DNA of 64,000 nt from Glutamicibacter ardleyensis (lineage in GTDB: Bacteria; Actinomycetota; Actinomycetes; Actinomycetales; Micrococcaceae): contig NZ_BMKX01000001.1 of the NCBI RefSeq assembly GCF_014644555.1, positions 496,001 through 560,000 of the forward strand. The letters are read 5' to 3'. The notes beneath the pieces were generated by a model. The model saw only the letters and a list, made by a program, of their open reading frames with translations, searched no databases and was not told the DNA's origin. Each line of letters opens with the position of its first letter. Within the stretch, counting starts at the first letter, position 1. Shown one piece after another: positions 1-8,546 of the stretch. Position numbers and translations under genes: made by a program.

Positions 1-532
1 TGGCCGCCATGATGTACTCGGTGCTCATCACCTGCAAGGTTCCGCTGCGTGCCACGCGGGCGAAACCGGGGATGGAGCCAATGCCGATGGCGAGCATCGC
101 GGTCAGGGTGCTTGCCCCGAAGACCGCACCGAACATGATGGCCACCAGCAGGGCTGGAAAAGCCAGCAGAATATCGGCGCCGCGCATGGTGACTTCTTCG
201 GTGATGCCCCGGCGCATTCCGGCCAGAATTCCCAGCGGTGTGCCAATCAGCAGGGCGATGCCCACCGCTACCAGCCCCACCAGCAAGGTAATCCGTGCGC
301 CATACAGGATTCCGGAGAACACATCGCGCCCGTACCGGTCGGTGCCCATCAGGTGCGCGGCGCTGGAACCCTGCAGCCGGTCGGCGGGGAATGCCTGCAC
401 CGGGTTGTACGGAGTCCAGATGAAGGAGAGAAGCGCGGCAAGGACTACGGCGGCCACCAGGATCGCCCCGACGATGAGCGTGGGTGAGGCTTTGCGGCGG
501 TTTTTTGCCGACAGAACCTGTTCTTCAGCCAT
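1..532 (-). CDS. ABC transporter permease, DppC/OppC type (3' end outside window)
   Basis: Inner permease of a peptide/nickel/opine-type ABC importer. About 177 codons are visible and the C-terminal part lies before base 1. An N-terminal membrane segment (about residues 17-38) is followed by the DppC-typical stretch MGTDRYGRDVFSGILYGAR and several hydrophobic helices. The start of the ATPase-contacting EAA loop (EYIMAA) is cut by the window edge. The ATG at 530-532 overlaps the TAA stop of the upstream permease by one base (TAATG), so translational coupling is likely. It is the third gene of an operon with a binding protein and a DppB-type permease; the ATPase genes would follow outside. The substrate cannot be told from the permease. 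Confidence 0.9.
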   Translation of the reverse strand, partial: MAEEQVLSAKNRRKASPTLIVGAILVAAVVLAALLSFIWTPYNPVQAFPADRLQGSSAAHLMGTDRYGRDVFSGILYGARITLLVGLVAVGIALLIGTPLGILAGMRRGITEEVTMRGADILLAFPALLVAIMFGAVFGASTLTAMLAIGIGSIPGFARVARSGTLQVMSTEYIMAA

Positions 533-1479
533 TACGCACCCTTTCGAATTCGTGGATCCAGCACGGTGTAGAGCACATCCACCATCAGGTTGATGATCAA
601 CGTGATGGCCACCAAGACCATCACCACGGACTGCACGGTGAGCAGATCGCGGTTGCCTACCGCGTCCAGCAGCATCGACCCCAGCCCGGGGATCACGAAG
701 ACCCGCTCAATGACCACCGCACCGATGATCAGCGCCGCAAGCTGCACGCTGGTGACGGTCAAAACCGGGATCGAAGCGTTACGCAAACCGTGCTTGATCA
801 GCGATTCAAGTTTTCCCAGACCCTTGGACCTGGCGGTTCGCAGGTAGTCTTCGCTCATTACTTCCATCACCGCGGAACGAACATACCGGGTGAGAATTGC
901 TCCCTGCACCGAAGCCAGGGCAAGCACCGGAAGAATGACACGGGAAGCAAAATCAGCGAAGTCTTCTCCCGGCGGGGTCCACCCATTGGCTGGCAGCCAG
1001 CCCAGTCCCACGGCGAAAACCACTACCAGCAGGATTCCGGCCAGGAAGTTCGGGATGGCGACACCGATTTGGCTGATCCCGCTGACAACAATCCCACTGG
1101 GGTTCCGGTGCTTGACCGCCGCGTAGGTGCCAAAGGGAATGGCGATCGCCAGAGCAACAATCATGGCCAAGATGACCAGAATCAGGCTGACCTGAACCCT
1201 GTCGATGATGAGCGGACTGATGTCCTGCCTGGTGATGTAGGAGGTGCCGAAGTCACCGAAGGGCAGTCCCAGCGCCCAGTCGAAGTACTGCACCAGCAGC
1301 GGGCGGTCAGTTCCGAATTCGGCGCGGGTTTTTGCCAGCAGTTCCGGGGTGGCGTTCACGCCCAACGCAATCTGTGCCGGGTCGCCCGGAATAGCGCGCA
1401 TGAACAAGAACACCGCCACCGTAGCAATCACATAGGTGACAACAAATCTTACGAGGTTGATCAGTAAACGGATACCCAA
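532..1479 (-). CDS. ABC transporter permease, DppB/OppB type
   Basis: First permease of the peptide/nickel/opine-type importer, 315 residues, the normal length for DppB. It has an N-terminal membrane segment, the family stretch RAIPGDPAQIALG near residues 29-41, about six membrane helices, and a typical EAA loop (SEDYLRTARSKGLGK, about residues 210-224). It begins at a TTG codon, supported by GGGAG seven bases upstream. The gene lies 31 bp after the binding-protein gene and overlaps the next permease by one base. Its ATP-binding partners are not in the window. Confidence 0.92.
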   Translation of the reverse strand: MGIRLLINLVRFVVTYVIATVAVFLFMRAIPGDPAQIALGVNATPELLAKTRAEFGTDRPLLVQYFDWALGLPFGDFGTSYITRQDISPLIIDRVQVSLILVILAMIVALAIAIPFGTYAAVKHRNPSGIVVSGISQIGVAIPNFLAGILLVVVFAVGLGWLPANGWTPPGEDFADFASRVILPVLALASVQGAILTRYVRSAVMEVMSEDYLRTARSKGLGKLESLIKHGLRNASIPVLTVTSVQLAALIIGAVVIERVFVIPGLGSMLLDAVGNRDLLTVQSVVMVLVAITLIINLMVDVLYTVLDPRIRKGA

Positions 1480-1510
1480 AAGATTTCTCCCGGTCAGCTA
1501 GCTAGTTCGA

Positions 1511-3031
1511 CTACTTCCAACCAAGGTTTGTCAGGTCCAGCGCCTCGGTGACCGAGTTCGCCGGGATACCGGTGACATTCGCATCGGCAACAACAATGTT
1601 CGGGAAGATGAACAGCGTATCGGCGGCTGCGTCGTCAACGATGGTCCGTACGACCTTCTTCATCCCCTCCACATAGCCTGCTTCATCTGCGGCGTCCGCA
1701 CTCGCGGCGAGGTCTTTGATCTTTGAATTGTCATAACCCAGGTAGTAGTCCGGGTTGTTGAACATGGAAAGCACATCGCGGCTTTCCACTGCCAGCACCA
1801 CCGACATCTGGTAATCATGCTTGGTGAAGACCTCATCAAGCCAGACGGCTGGGAATTCGGAGGATTCAATCTTTGCGTTGATTCCAACCTCTGCCAGCTG
1901 CGAAACAACAATTTCCGAGACGGCCGTGGCATAAGGGCGGGTCGGCACGGTGAAAGTGATGTTCAGGTTTTCCGCTCCGGCATCCTTGAGCAAGGATTTC
2001 GCCTTGGCAGGATCATACGGGTACACGTCGTTGAGGTCTTCATAGTATGGGTCCGTGGTCGGCACCGGACCGCCGACCTTCGTGCCGTAGCCATTCCATG
2101 CGGTGTCGATGACCGCCTGCCGGTCAATCGCGTACATCACTGCCTGGCGTACGCGTTTGTCATCAAACGGCGCCTTCTTGTTGTTCATCGACAAGATGAT
2201 TTCACCGTTGGAGGTGCCGTCCAATACCTGGTATTTGGGATCTGATTCAAAGCTGGAGAGCAGTTCCGGGGATTGCATGTTGTACACGACGTCAACGTCG
2301 CCGGACTGCAACGCGTTGGTGGTGGCAACCGCATCGGCAAAGTAGCGCAGTGTCGCGGTCTGAATCGCAGGCTTTTCACCCCAGTAATCATCGCGGGTGG
2401 CAAATTCTATGGATTGGCCGCGGTTCCACGCATCGATGGCGTACGGACCGGTGCCGATGGCCTTGTTGGCGAGGTCATCCACACCGCTGGGATCAAAGAT
2501 CGCACCGACCAAGGTTCCCATGTCGAAGAGCCAGGCGTTGCTCGGCTTCTTCAGCGTGATGGCAACTTCGGTGTCGGAATTGACCTTGACGGAGTCGACG
2601 ACATCCATCTTCTTTTTCAGGCTTGAGATCCACGCATCGGACTTCACCCGTTCGATGCTGAACTTCACGTCATCGGCGGTGAACGCTTCGCCATTGGAGA
2701 AGGTTGCCCCCTCGCGGAGCTTGAACGTGTAGGTCTTGTTTCCGTTGCTCAGTTCCCATGATTCGGCCAGCAGCGGCTGGATTTCACCGTCTTGGTCGAT
2801 TTCCACGAGGCCCTCATAAACGTTGGACATCAGCGCCTGGGGTATGGCTGCGCCCGCGGTGGTGGTGAAATCCAGGTTGACCGGCTCTCCGGTGAGCGCG
2901 AGCGTCACTCCGGTTTTTGATGCAGTACCGTCGGCGCTTCCGCCTCCAGAACCCGCTGAACAGGCGGTGAGGGCCAGTGATCCAGCCATAACTACCGCAG
3001 CCAGGCGGACGTGATTCTTTTTCGCGCTCAT
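1511..3031 (-). CDS. ABC transporter substrate-binding lipoprotein, family 5
   Basis: Extracytoplasmic solute receptor of the adjacent importer, 506 residues, the usual size for SBP family 5 (DppA/OppA/NikA-like). A signal peptide ends in a lipobox (LALTAC, Cys about residue 24) followed by a Gly/Ser linker, so it is predicted to be lipid-anchored outside the membrane. Family hallmarks include the early LNVYEGL-like segment (SNVYEGLVEI) and TFKLREGATFSNGEAFTADDV. It is the first gene of the operon. A FadR-type operator-like palindrome lies about 80 bp upstream, and a divergent GntR regulator suggests local control. Ligand unknown: peptides, opines or similar are possible. Confidence 0.93.
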   Translation of the reverse strand: MSAKKNHVRLAAVVMAGSLALTACSAGSGGGSADGTASKTGVTLALTGEPVNLDFTTTAGAAIPQALMSNVYEGLVEIDQDGEIQPLLAESWELSNGNKTYTFKLREGATFSNGEAFTADDVKFSIERVKSDAWISSLKKKMDVVDSVKVNSDTEVAITLKKPSNAWLFDMGTLVGAIFDPSGVDDLANKAIGTGPYAIDAWNRGQSIEFATRDDYWGEKPAIQTATLRYFADAVATTNALQSGDVDVVYNMQSPELLSSFESDPKYQVLDGTSNGEIILSMNNKKAPFDDKRVRQAVMYAIDRQAVIDTAWNGYGTKVGGPVPTTDPYYEDLNDVYPYDPAKAKSLLKDAGAENLNITFTVPTRPYATAVSEIVVSQLAEVGINAKIESSEFPAVWLDEVFTKHDYQMSVVLAVESRDVLSMFNNPDYYLGYDNSKIKDLAASADAADEAGYVEGMKKVVRTIVDDAAADTLFIFPNIVVADANVTGIPANSVTEALDLTNLGWK

Positions 3032-3111
3032 GAGATCTCCATCGGGTCATCAACCATGCCAGTGATGTGATCCATACAACACCATATATGCTGATATTTC
3101 TACTAGGTTCT

Positions 3112-3124
3112 CTGGTCTTACCAG
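3112..3124. promoter_or_regulatory. Candidate FadR-subfamily operator between importer and gntR
   Basis: CTGGTCTTACCAG is a perfect palindrome containing TGGTnnnACCA, the core reported for FadR-type GntR regulators. It lies in the 178-bp divergent intergenic region, 81 bp before the binding-protein start and 86 bp before the regulator start. It probably mediates control of both genes by the divergent regulator (inference). Confidence 0.6.
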
Positions 3125-3209
3125 TGATCGTAATATTAGTGCCCAAGGCAGAGGGGGCGCGAACCGCGCTATCTTTGTCCCAACGCACCCTCGTTCAAAG
3201 GATGGCCCC

Positions 3210-3989
3210 ATGAGCAAGCTGACCTTCACCCCGGCCGTACCAACGCTGACCTATGAGCGCGTGGTGCAGCAAATCGAAGAGGCAATTCTCTCCAAGGAAA
3301 TCGAGCCCGGCCAGCATCTGCCCAGCGAGCGGGAATTGATGGTGCAGTTTTCCGTCAGCCGGTCCACGGTGCGGGAGGCATTGCGTGTTTTGCAAAGCCA
3401 AGGGCTCATTGCCTCGCGGCCAGGAAGCCGCAGCGGTCCGGTGGTCCTGCCGATTTCCTCGGATATTCTGGAGCGTTCCTTCGCCAATATGGCGCGGGTC
3501 GCTTCCCTGTCCTTAGCCGAGCTGGTGCAGTTTCGGATCGTGTTGGAAAGCTCGGCCTGCCAGCTGGCCGCGGTGATGCACAATCAGGCGCAGCTGGCCA
3601 CGATGCGTGATGCCATCGAACGGATGGAGCTCAAAACAACTAGCGGCTCGGAGGCCTTCAACCGGGCCGACCTGGATTTCCATGCAGCGGTGTGGGAAGC
3701 GAGCCACAACGGGATTCTGCGGATCTGCGGCGAAGCGGTCTCCGGGGCCATCTTGAACGTGATGGACGAGCAAATGAGCCATTCGGAGAACGAATCGCGC
3801 GAAATGAAGAAGGTTGTCGCGCTGGACCGGGCAATCTTTGACGCCATTGCCCGCGGAGATTCTGCGGCCGCTGGCAAAGCCGCTAAAACGGCCATCTCTT
3901 CCTACTTCAATGCAGCTTTGGATGCCGAGGCGCTGCGCGGCGTTCAGGCCCTGATCGGCGAGGCAAATGGCGCAGAAACGCGGTCCTAG
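3210..3989 (+). CDS. GntR-family transcriptional regulator, FadR (FCD) subfamily
   Basis: 259-residue DNA-binding regulator. An N-terminal winged helix-turn-helix (about residues 14-78, with LPSERELMVQFSVSRSTVREAL) precedes an all-helical FCD effector domain. The FCD metal or ligand residues are plausible around FNRADLDFHAAVWEASHN and later His/Asp positions. The ATG is preceded by AAAGGA. It is divergent from the ABC importer operon, so its likely job is ligand-dependent repression of that operon and of itself. The 3' end overlaps the convergent acetyltransferase by about 3 bases. Confidence 0.9.
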   Translation: MSKLTFTPAVPTLTYERVVQQIEEAILSKEIEPGQHLPSERELMVQFSVSRSTVREALRVLQSQGLIASRPGSRSGPVVLPISSDILERSFANMARVASLSLAELVQFRIVLESSACQLAAVMHNQAQLATMRDAIERMELKTTSGSEAFNRADLDFHAAVWEASHNGILRICGEAVSGAILNVMDEQMSHSENESREMKKVVALDRAIFDAIARGDSAAAGKAAKTAISSYFNAALDAEALRGVQALIGEANGAETRS

Positions 3990-4594
3990 AGATCTTTGCG
4001 CATCACCAGGCGCGGCATTCTGCTGGCTACCGCATCAGTGACGCCAATGACCTTGAATCCCACCGACTCGAACATCTTGCGCGTGCCCACAAAAGCCATG
4101 GTCAGATCCATGCGTCCTTCGGGGTCCACCGGGTAGGCTTCGACAGCCGGAGCTCCTAGCGCTTTGGCATAGCCCAAAGCTCCTTCGAGCATGTGGGTGT
4201 TTACGCCTTGCCGACGGAAACCGCTTCGCACCACCACGCAGATGATGCTCCATACCGCGACGCCATCCACCGGTCGAATCAGCTTTGAACGCTCCAGCAA
4301 CGGAATCTGAGAGCGCGGGCTGATGCTGCACCAGCCCACCGGCACTCCGTCCTTATAGGCCAGCACACCAGGCGCAATGGGCTCGGCGCTCAAGGCGCGC
4401 ATTGCGTCCACGCGGTGTCCCGCACCTAGCGTCTGGATCTCCTTGGCGCCTAAACGATGAGATAAACACCAACAGTGCTTTTCGCGTCCCGTGGGATTCA
4501 CTACCGCTGCGAAATCCTCAAATCGCTGCTCAACCACCGGCAAAACTTCCCATCGTGCATCTTCCGCAACAGGCCCCTGAATGATAGATTCCAT
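3986..4594 (-). CDS. GNAT-family N-acetyltransferase
   Basis: About 202 residues with a GNAT core. After an N-terminal region containing REKHCWCLSHRL comes the acetyl-CoA binding signature VVRSGFRRQGVNTHMLEGAL (R-x-x-G/x-G pattern), followed by the C-terminal FESVGF motif common in this fold. I chose the ATG at 4594; an in-frame GTG at 4618 is also possible, because GGAGG lies rather far (about 15 bases) from the ATG. The stop overlaps the stop of the convergent gntR. Substrate unknown; this conserved group is often annotated simply as an acetyltransferase. Confidence 0.8.
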   Translation of the reverse strand: MESIIQGPVAEDARWEVLPVVEQRFEDFAAVVNPTGREKHCWCLSHRLGAKEIQTLGAGHRVDAMRALSAEPIAPGVLAYKDGVPVGWCSISPRSQIPLLERSKLIRPVDGVAVWSIICVVVRSGFRRQGVNTHMLEGALGYAKALGAPAVEAYPVDPEGRMDLTMAFVGTRKMFESVGFKVIGVTDAVASRMPRLVMRKDL

Positions 4595-4716
4595 GGCACT
4601 ATCTTGCGCTTCCTCCACCGGCAGCGATAGTCCCGACAGAATCTTCGGGTTTTCCCTACCTTTCTTCTCCGGCTCACTTGGTGTTGCCGGAAGACGGCTC
4701 AGAATACTGTTGAACT

Positions 4717-5991
4717 ATGACTTCGACACCAAAGCTTGCCCCGGACGAAAAATCCGTCCGGCCACCGTTGCGGATCGTCCCGACGATTCTTCACTTAGCA
4801 GTACTGGGTACCATCGGCACCGCGATCAGCTGGTTCCTGCTCGGATGGCTCGCTGCCGGTGCCGCCCTGATTTTCCTCCTGGGTTTCGGCCTCCTTTTGC
4901 TCATCGGTTTGCTCTACGCAATGTTTGGGCTCTCCTGGTTTGAGATCCAGCGTGTTTCAAGCCTCTACGATTTGAACGTTGCTGCCCTTTCGTGGCGTCC
5001 ACGGCGCCGCGGAGGATTCGGCGAATACATGCGGTCGCTGGCGCGGAATCTGGCCAGCGGACGCATGTGGGCGGCCTTGGGAAGCTTTGTGCTCTCCTGC
5101 ATCTTCGGTTCGCTGATGCTCGGCGCACTGCAGTGGACCGTACATACCGCGATCGTCGGTTTCGCTCCGCTGAGCGAAACCGAAACGGTGATTGGCCCCT
5201 TCAATCTGATCGTGCCATCCACCCAGGCCCCGTGGTTGTTCCTCTTCTCCATCGCTGGAGTTGCTGCAGTTATTGGCTTGGCCTTCCTGCACCGGGCTGT
5301 CACCTGCGCCATCATCGGTGCGATTGCCCGCGAATCCGAAATGACCGAACGGGTACGCAGCAGTTCGGTGCAGCGTGAAGGTGCGGTGCGTGCCGCCGAG
5401 GTGGAACGTACCCGCATCGAACGCGACCTTCACGACGGGGTCCAGCCTCGCTTGGTTTCGGTGGGCATGACTCTGGGTCTGGCACACCAGCAAATCGATA
5501 CAGATCCGGCGCAGGCCAAAGAGCTGATCGCTGAGGCCCATGCCTCGACCAAATCGGCCATTACCGAACTGCGCCAGCTCACCCGCGGCATCTACGCCTC
5601 GGTGCTCGATGACCGCGGCCTGGATGCGGCGCTGTCCGCGGTGGCAGGCCGCAGCCACATCCCGGTGCAGCTTGATGTGCAATTGACCGGGCGCTACCCC
5701 CGGGACACCGAATCTGCGGTGTACTTCACCATCGCGGAAGCGTTGACTAACGCAACCAAGCATTCACGTGCCGCGACCTGCCGGGTGACCGTGCGCGAGC
5801 GAGAAGATGCCGGCAAGCGCTGGCTCTGGGCACGTATTGAAGACAATGGCGTGGGCGGGGCACGGGTTCTGCCCGGCGGCGGGCTGGACGGAATCACCAA
5901 CCGGGTGCTGGCTGCCGGCGGCACGCTGCGCCTGGATAGCCCGCAAGGCGGTCCAACCGCGGTGGAGGTGAATGTGCCATGCGCGTCCTGA
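4717..5991 (+). CDS. Sensor histidine kinase, NarL/LiaS-like, with membrane sensor domain
   Basis: 424-residue kinase of a two-component system. The first about 210 residues hold four hydrophobic segments in the layout of the actinobacterial membrane sensor domain. Then follow a HisKA_3 dimerisation helix with the phosphorylated His in RIERDLHDGVQPRL and an HATPase_c domain with N box (AEALTNATKHS), G1 (EDNGVGG) and G2 (GGGLDGI). The next gene, its response regulator, overlaps by 13 bases, so the pair is co-translated. With the downstream toast-rack protein and the convergent pspA, the context points to envelope-stress sensing. Confidence 0.92.
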   Translation: MTSTPKLAPDEKSVRPPLRIVPTILHLAVLGTIGTAISWFLLGWLAAGAALIFLLGFGLLLLIGLLYAMFGLSWFEIQRVSSLYDLNVAALSWRPRRRGGFGEYMRSLARNLASGRMWAALGSFVLSCIFGSLMLGALQWTVHTAIVGFAPLSETETVIGPFNLIVPSTQAPWLFLFSIAGVAAVIGLAFLHRAVTCAIIGAIARESEMTERVRSSSVQREGAVRAAEVERTRIERDLHDGVQPRLVSVGMTLGLAHQQIDTDPAQAKELIAEAHASTKSAITELRQLTRGIYASVLDDRGLDAALSAVAGRSHIPVQLDVQLTGRYPRDTESAVYFTIAEALTNATKHSRAATCRVTVREREDAGKRWLWARIEDNGVGGARVLPGGGLDGITNRVLAAGGTLRLDSPQGGPTAVEVNVPCAS

Positions 5992-6668
5992 TCTGTGAAG
6001 ATTCGGTGCTCCTGCGTGAAGGATTGGTCAGGTTGCTCGCCCACTCGGGACATGAAGTGGTTGCAGACCTGCCGGACACCAGCGGGTTGATGGACTTCTT
6101 GGCCCAGGCCGATGAGGATGCCTTCCCGCAGATCGCAATCCTCGATGTGCGGCTCCCGCCGACCTACACCGACGAGGGAATCCGTGCCGCGCTGGAGGTC
6201 CGCAGGAACTATCCGCAGCTGCCGCTGCTGGTGCTCTCCCAGTATGTGGAGGAGCGCTACGCCTCGGAACTGATCTCCATGCAATCGGGCAGCTTGGGCT
6301 ATTTGCTCAAGGACCGCGTTGCAGACGTCACCGAATTCATTGCCTCGCTGGAGCAGATAGCCAGCGGCGGCACGGTACTTGACCAAGAGGTGGTGGCACA
6401 GCTGTTGACCAGACGCAACCATGATGACCGCATGCAGCGGCTAACCGACAGAGAACGCAATGTGCTCACGGCACTGGCCGAAGGCAAATCCAACCAGGCC
6501 ATTGCGGCCCTGCTCTTCCTCTCCGAGGCCAGCGTTGAAAAGTACATTACCTCTATCTTCCAGAAGCTTGGACTAGAGGCAGATGGGACAGGAAACCGGC
6601 GTGTGCTCGCCGCCCTGGCCCATATCGAAACTCTGGGCACGCCTCGCACCGACAGGACAAAACAATGA
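5979..6668 (+). CDS. Response regulator, NarL/LuxR family
   Basis: 229 residues. A receiver domain has the acidic pair ED near the N terminus, the phospho-acceptor Asp in AILDVRLPP (about residue 51), and the conserved Lys in GYLLKDR. A C-terminal LuxR-type helix-turn-helix begins LTDRERNVLTALAEGKSN. It overlaps the sensor kinase by 13 bases and the downstream membrane protein by 4 (ATGA), giving a tight three-gene operon. It probably activates its own operon and envelope-stress targets such as the nearby pspA (inference). Confidence 0.93.
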   Translation: MRVLICEDSVLLREGLVRLLAHSGHEVVADLPDTSGLMDFLAQADEDAFPQIAILDVRLPPTYTDEGIRAALEVRRNYPQLPLLVLSQYVEERYASELISMQSGSLGYLLKDRVADVTEFIASLEQIASGGTVLDQEVVAQLLTRRNHDDRMQRLTDRERNVLTALAEGKSNQAIAALLFLSEASVEKYITSIFQKLGLEADGTGNRRVLAALAHIETLGTPRTDRTKQ

Positions 6669-7519
6669 ACACCCCGACCATGAATGCGCCGGTAGCGCCA
6701 CAGACTCCGCAACCTGCCGGTTCAAAGAAATCCATGACCATCGTGATAGCAATCCTCGGAGGGCTGATCATCCTCGGCGTCATCGCAACCTCCGCATGGC
6801 GGGCCTCAAACAGCCTGTCCACCAGCAATACCTCGCAAGCCCTGAGCACCGAGGGCATCAACGAGCTAGACGTTGAGGTGGATGCGGGAAAGTTCAATAT
6901 TCTCTTCGCCGATGTCCCCACCGCTACGTTGGATGTGCAAAGCGCGCGGGGCGGAGAGTGGAAGCTTCGCCGCGACGGGAATGCGCTGGTGGTCCGATCC
7001 CCTAATAACTGGGGCGACTGGTGCTTTACCGGTTGCGATTGGGAAGAAAACGAGGTCATCTTGACCCTGCCGAAATCCCTGGGTAACGGTGAGCTGGATG
7101 CCAATTTGCAGATGTCCGCCGGAGAGTTTTCCGTCGACGGCAACTTCAATGACCTTGTCATGGAGATGAGCGGCGGCACATTGGAGGCCGCAGGTTCGGC
7201 CAAGGCCCTGTTGGTGGAATTGGGAGCCGGCAAGACAGTGATCAACATGGACAACGTACAAAGCGCAGTCTTTGATGTCTCCGCCGGACGAATCGATACT
7301 GCGCTGACGGGTACGGCACCGAAGAATATCCAGGCTAATGTCAGCGCCGGAATGCTGCAGCTTACCTTGCCCAAGGCCAGCTACAACGTCACCGAGGATA
7401 TTTCCGCTGGCACCCTGAATAACGGATTGCTTGTCGACTCGTCCTCGCCGCATAAGATCCAAGTTGAGGTCTCCGCGGGTAACGTGAACCTGCGTCCAAG
7501 CGCCGAGTCAAGCAAGTAA
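6665..7519 (+). CDS. Toast-rack (DUF4097-like) membrane-anchored beta-repeat protein
   Basis: 284 residues. A Pro-rich cytoplasmic N terminus of about 22 residues and one membrane helix (about 24-44) are followed by an extracytoplasmic domain of repeated short beta strands. Recurring SAG/GAG turns (MSAGEF, LGAGKT, VSAGRI, VSAGML, ISAGTL, VSAGNV) are typical of the DUF4097/DUF2807 toast-rack fold. The ATG overlaps the stop of the response regulator. Such domains are found next to LiaRS/PspA systems, where they are thought to modulate envelope-stress signalling. The exact role is not known. Confidence 0.82.
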   Translation: MNTPTMNAPVAPQTPQPAGSKKSMTIVIAILGGLIILGVIATSAWRASNSLSTSNTSQALSTEGINELDVEVDAGKFNILFADVPTATLDVQSARGGEWKLRRDGNALVVRSPNNWGDWCFTGCDWEENEVILTLPKSLGNGELDANLQMSAGEFSVDGNFNDLVMEMSGGTLEAAGSAKALLVELGAGKTVINMDNVQSAVFDVSAGRIDTALTGTAPKNIQANVSAGMLQLTLPKASYNVTEDISAGTLNNGLLVDSSSPHKIQVEVSAGNVNLRPSAESSK

Positions 7520-7541
7520 TATACTCGTTCTGTCGCAAACC

Positions 7542-7589
7542 CGGCCTCGGTCTGAAGTGGATTTCCGCTTCAGACCGAGGCCGGTTTTT
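7542..7589. terminator. Strong bidirectional rho-independent terminator
   Basis: A stem of about 18 bp (arm CGGCCTCGGTCTGAAG and its complement) with a 10-base loop is followed on the + strand by GGTTTTTG. It separates the sensor kinase operon from the convergent pspA and can serve both. Confidence 0.9.
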
Positions 7590-7599
7590 GCTTGATGAC

Positions 7600-8418
7600 T
7601 TAAGCTTGGTTCTTCTTCATCGCGGCCAGCCGGGCCTCGATTTCGGAGACCTGCGGAGCTTCGGCTTCAATTGCCGACGCAGCGGGGGCTTCATCCAGAA
7701 CGTTCTGGCTGCCCTTCATCGCTGCCAGTCGCGCTTCAATCTCGGTTTCTTCACCCAGATCCTCCAGGGCGGCGAACTGCGAGTCGAGCGAGGAAGCGGC
7801 AAGCTCGGAAGCGCCACGAACCTTAGCCTCATCCTGGCGGATCTTGTCTTCGAAACGACTGATCTCGCTGGTTGGATCATTCATATCCAAGGCCTTGAGA
7901 GTTTCCATCATCTGGCCCTGAGTCTTGGCATTGCGCGCACGGGCAACAAGCTCATCACGCTTGGCCACCAATTCAATGCGCTTCTTACCCATGGTGTTCA
8001 GGCCATCTTTAAGCTTTGCGACAACTTCGCGTTGCGAGGTTATGCTCGGAGCCAGGTTCTTAACCTTGGTCTCCGCCGCCATCTGACGCTGGATTGCCAC
8101 GGTCGCCAGCTGGTTGAACTTCTGCGCGTTGGCAGCATCCCCGGCAGCCGAGAATTCTTCGGCTTTGTTCGAAGCGGCAAGGGCTTTAGCGCCCCACGAC
8201 TTCACTTCATCCAGAGCTTTCGCCTGGTCGTCTTCTGCCATACGCAGGTTACCGATGGTCTGCGCTACCGCCGACTCAGCCTGGGCAATGTTGTTGGTGT
8301 AATCGCGAACCTGCTGGTCCAGCATCTTCTGTGGATCTTCGAGTGCATCCAGCGCCGCGTTGGCGTTGGCTTTGCCGATCCCGAAAATACGGGCCCAAAT
8401 TGAGCGTTTCTTGGCCAT
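7600..8418 (-). CDS. pspA: PspA/IM30-family envelope-stress protein
   Basis: 272-residue peripheral membrane protein of the PspA/Vipp1 (ESCRT-III-like) family. The N-terminal amphipathic segment (KKRSIWARIFGIGKANANAA) is followed by a long coiled coil to about residue 225. The C-terminal tail carries a duplicated EIEARLAAMK motif separated by a Pro/Ala-rich linker. The ATG at 8416-8418 has AAGGGA six bases upstream. It faces the kinase/regulator/toast-rack operon across a shared terminator, which supports a joint envelope-stress role. Confidence 0.93.
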   Translation of the reverse strand: MAKKRSIWARIFGIGKANANAALDALEDPQKMLDQQVRDYTNNIAQAESAVAQTIGNLRMAEDDQAKALDEVKSWGAKALAASNKAEEFSAAGDAANAQKFNQLATVAIQRQMAAETKVKNLAPSITSQREVVAKLKDGLNTMGKKRIELVAKRDELVARARNAKTQGQMMETLKALDMNDPTSEISRFEDKIRQDEAKVRGASELAASSLDSQFAALEDLGEETEIEARLAAMKGSQNVLDEAPAASAIEAEAPQVSEIEARLAAMKKNQA

Positions 8419-8546
8419 GGTGCGTCCCTTCGTTAACCGCAACTTTAACTCTATGCGACACAGTACTGAGCGTTAAACTGGGTTTCTTCGTTCGCAACGC
8501 ATTAGCTACGTTGTCTTGTCACATGGCCAGCCATTAATATCGACTG

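Noticed and set aside
484-1467. 327-codon plus-strand frame opposite the DppB permease
   Set aside because: His/Gln/Asp-rich antisense reading with no recognisable features.
4957-5763. 268-codon antisense frame under the sensor kinase
   Set aside because: No domain or ribosome site; it mirrors kinase coding sequence.
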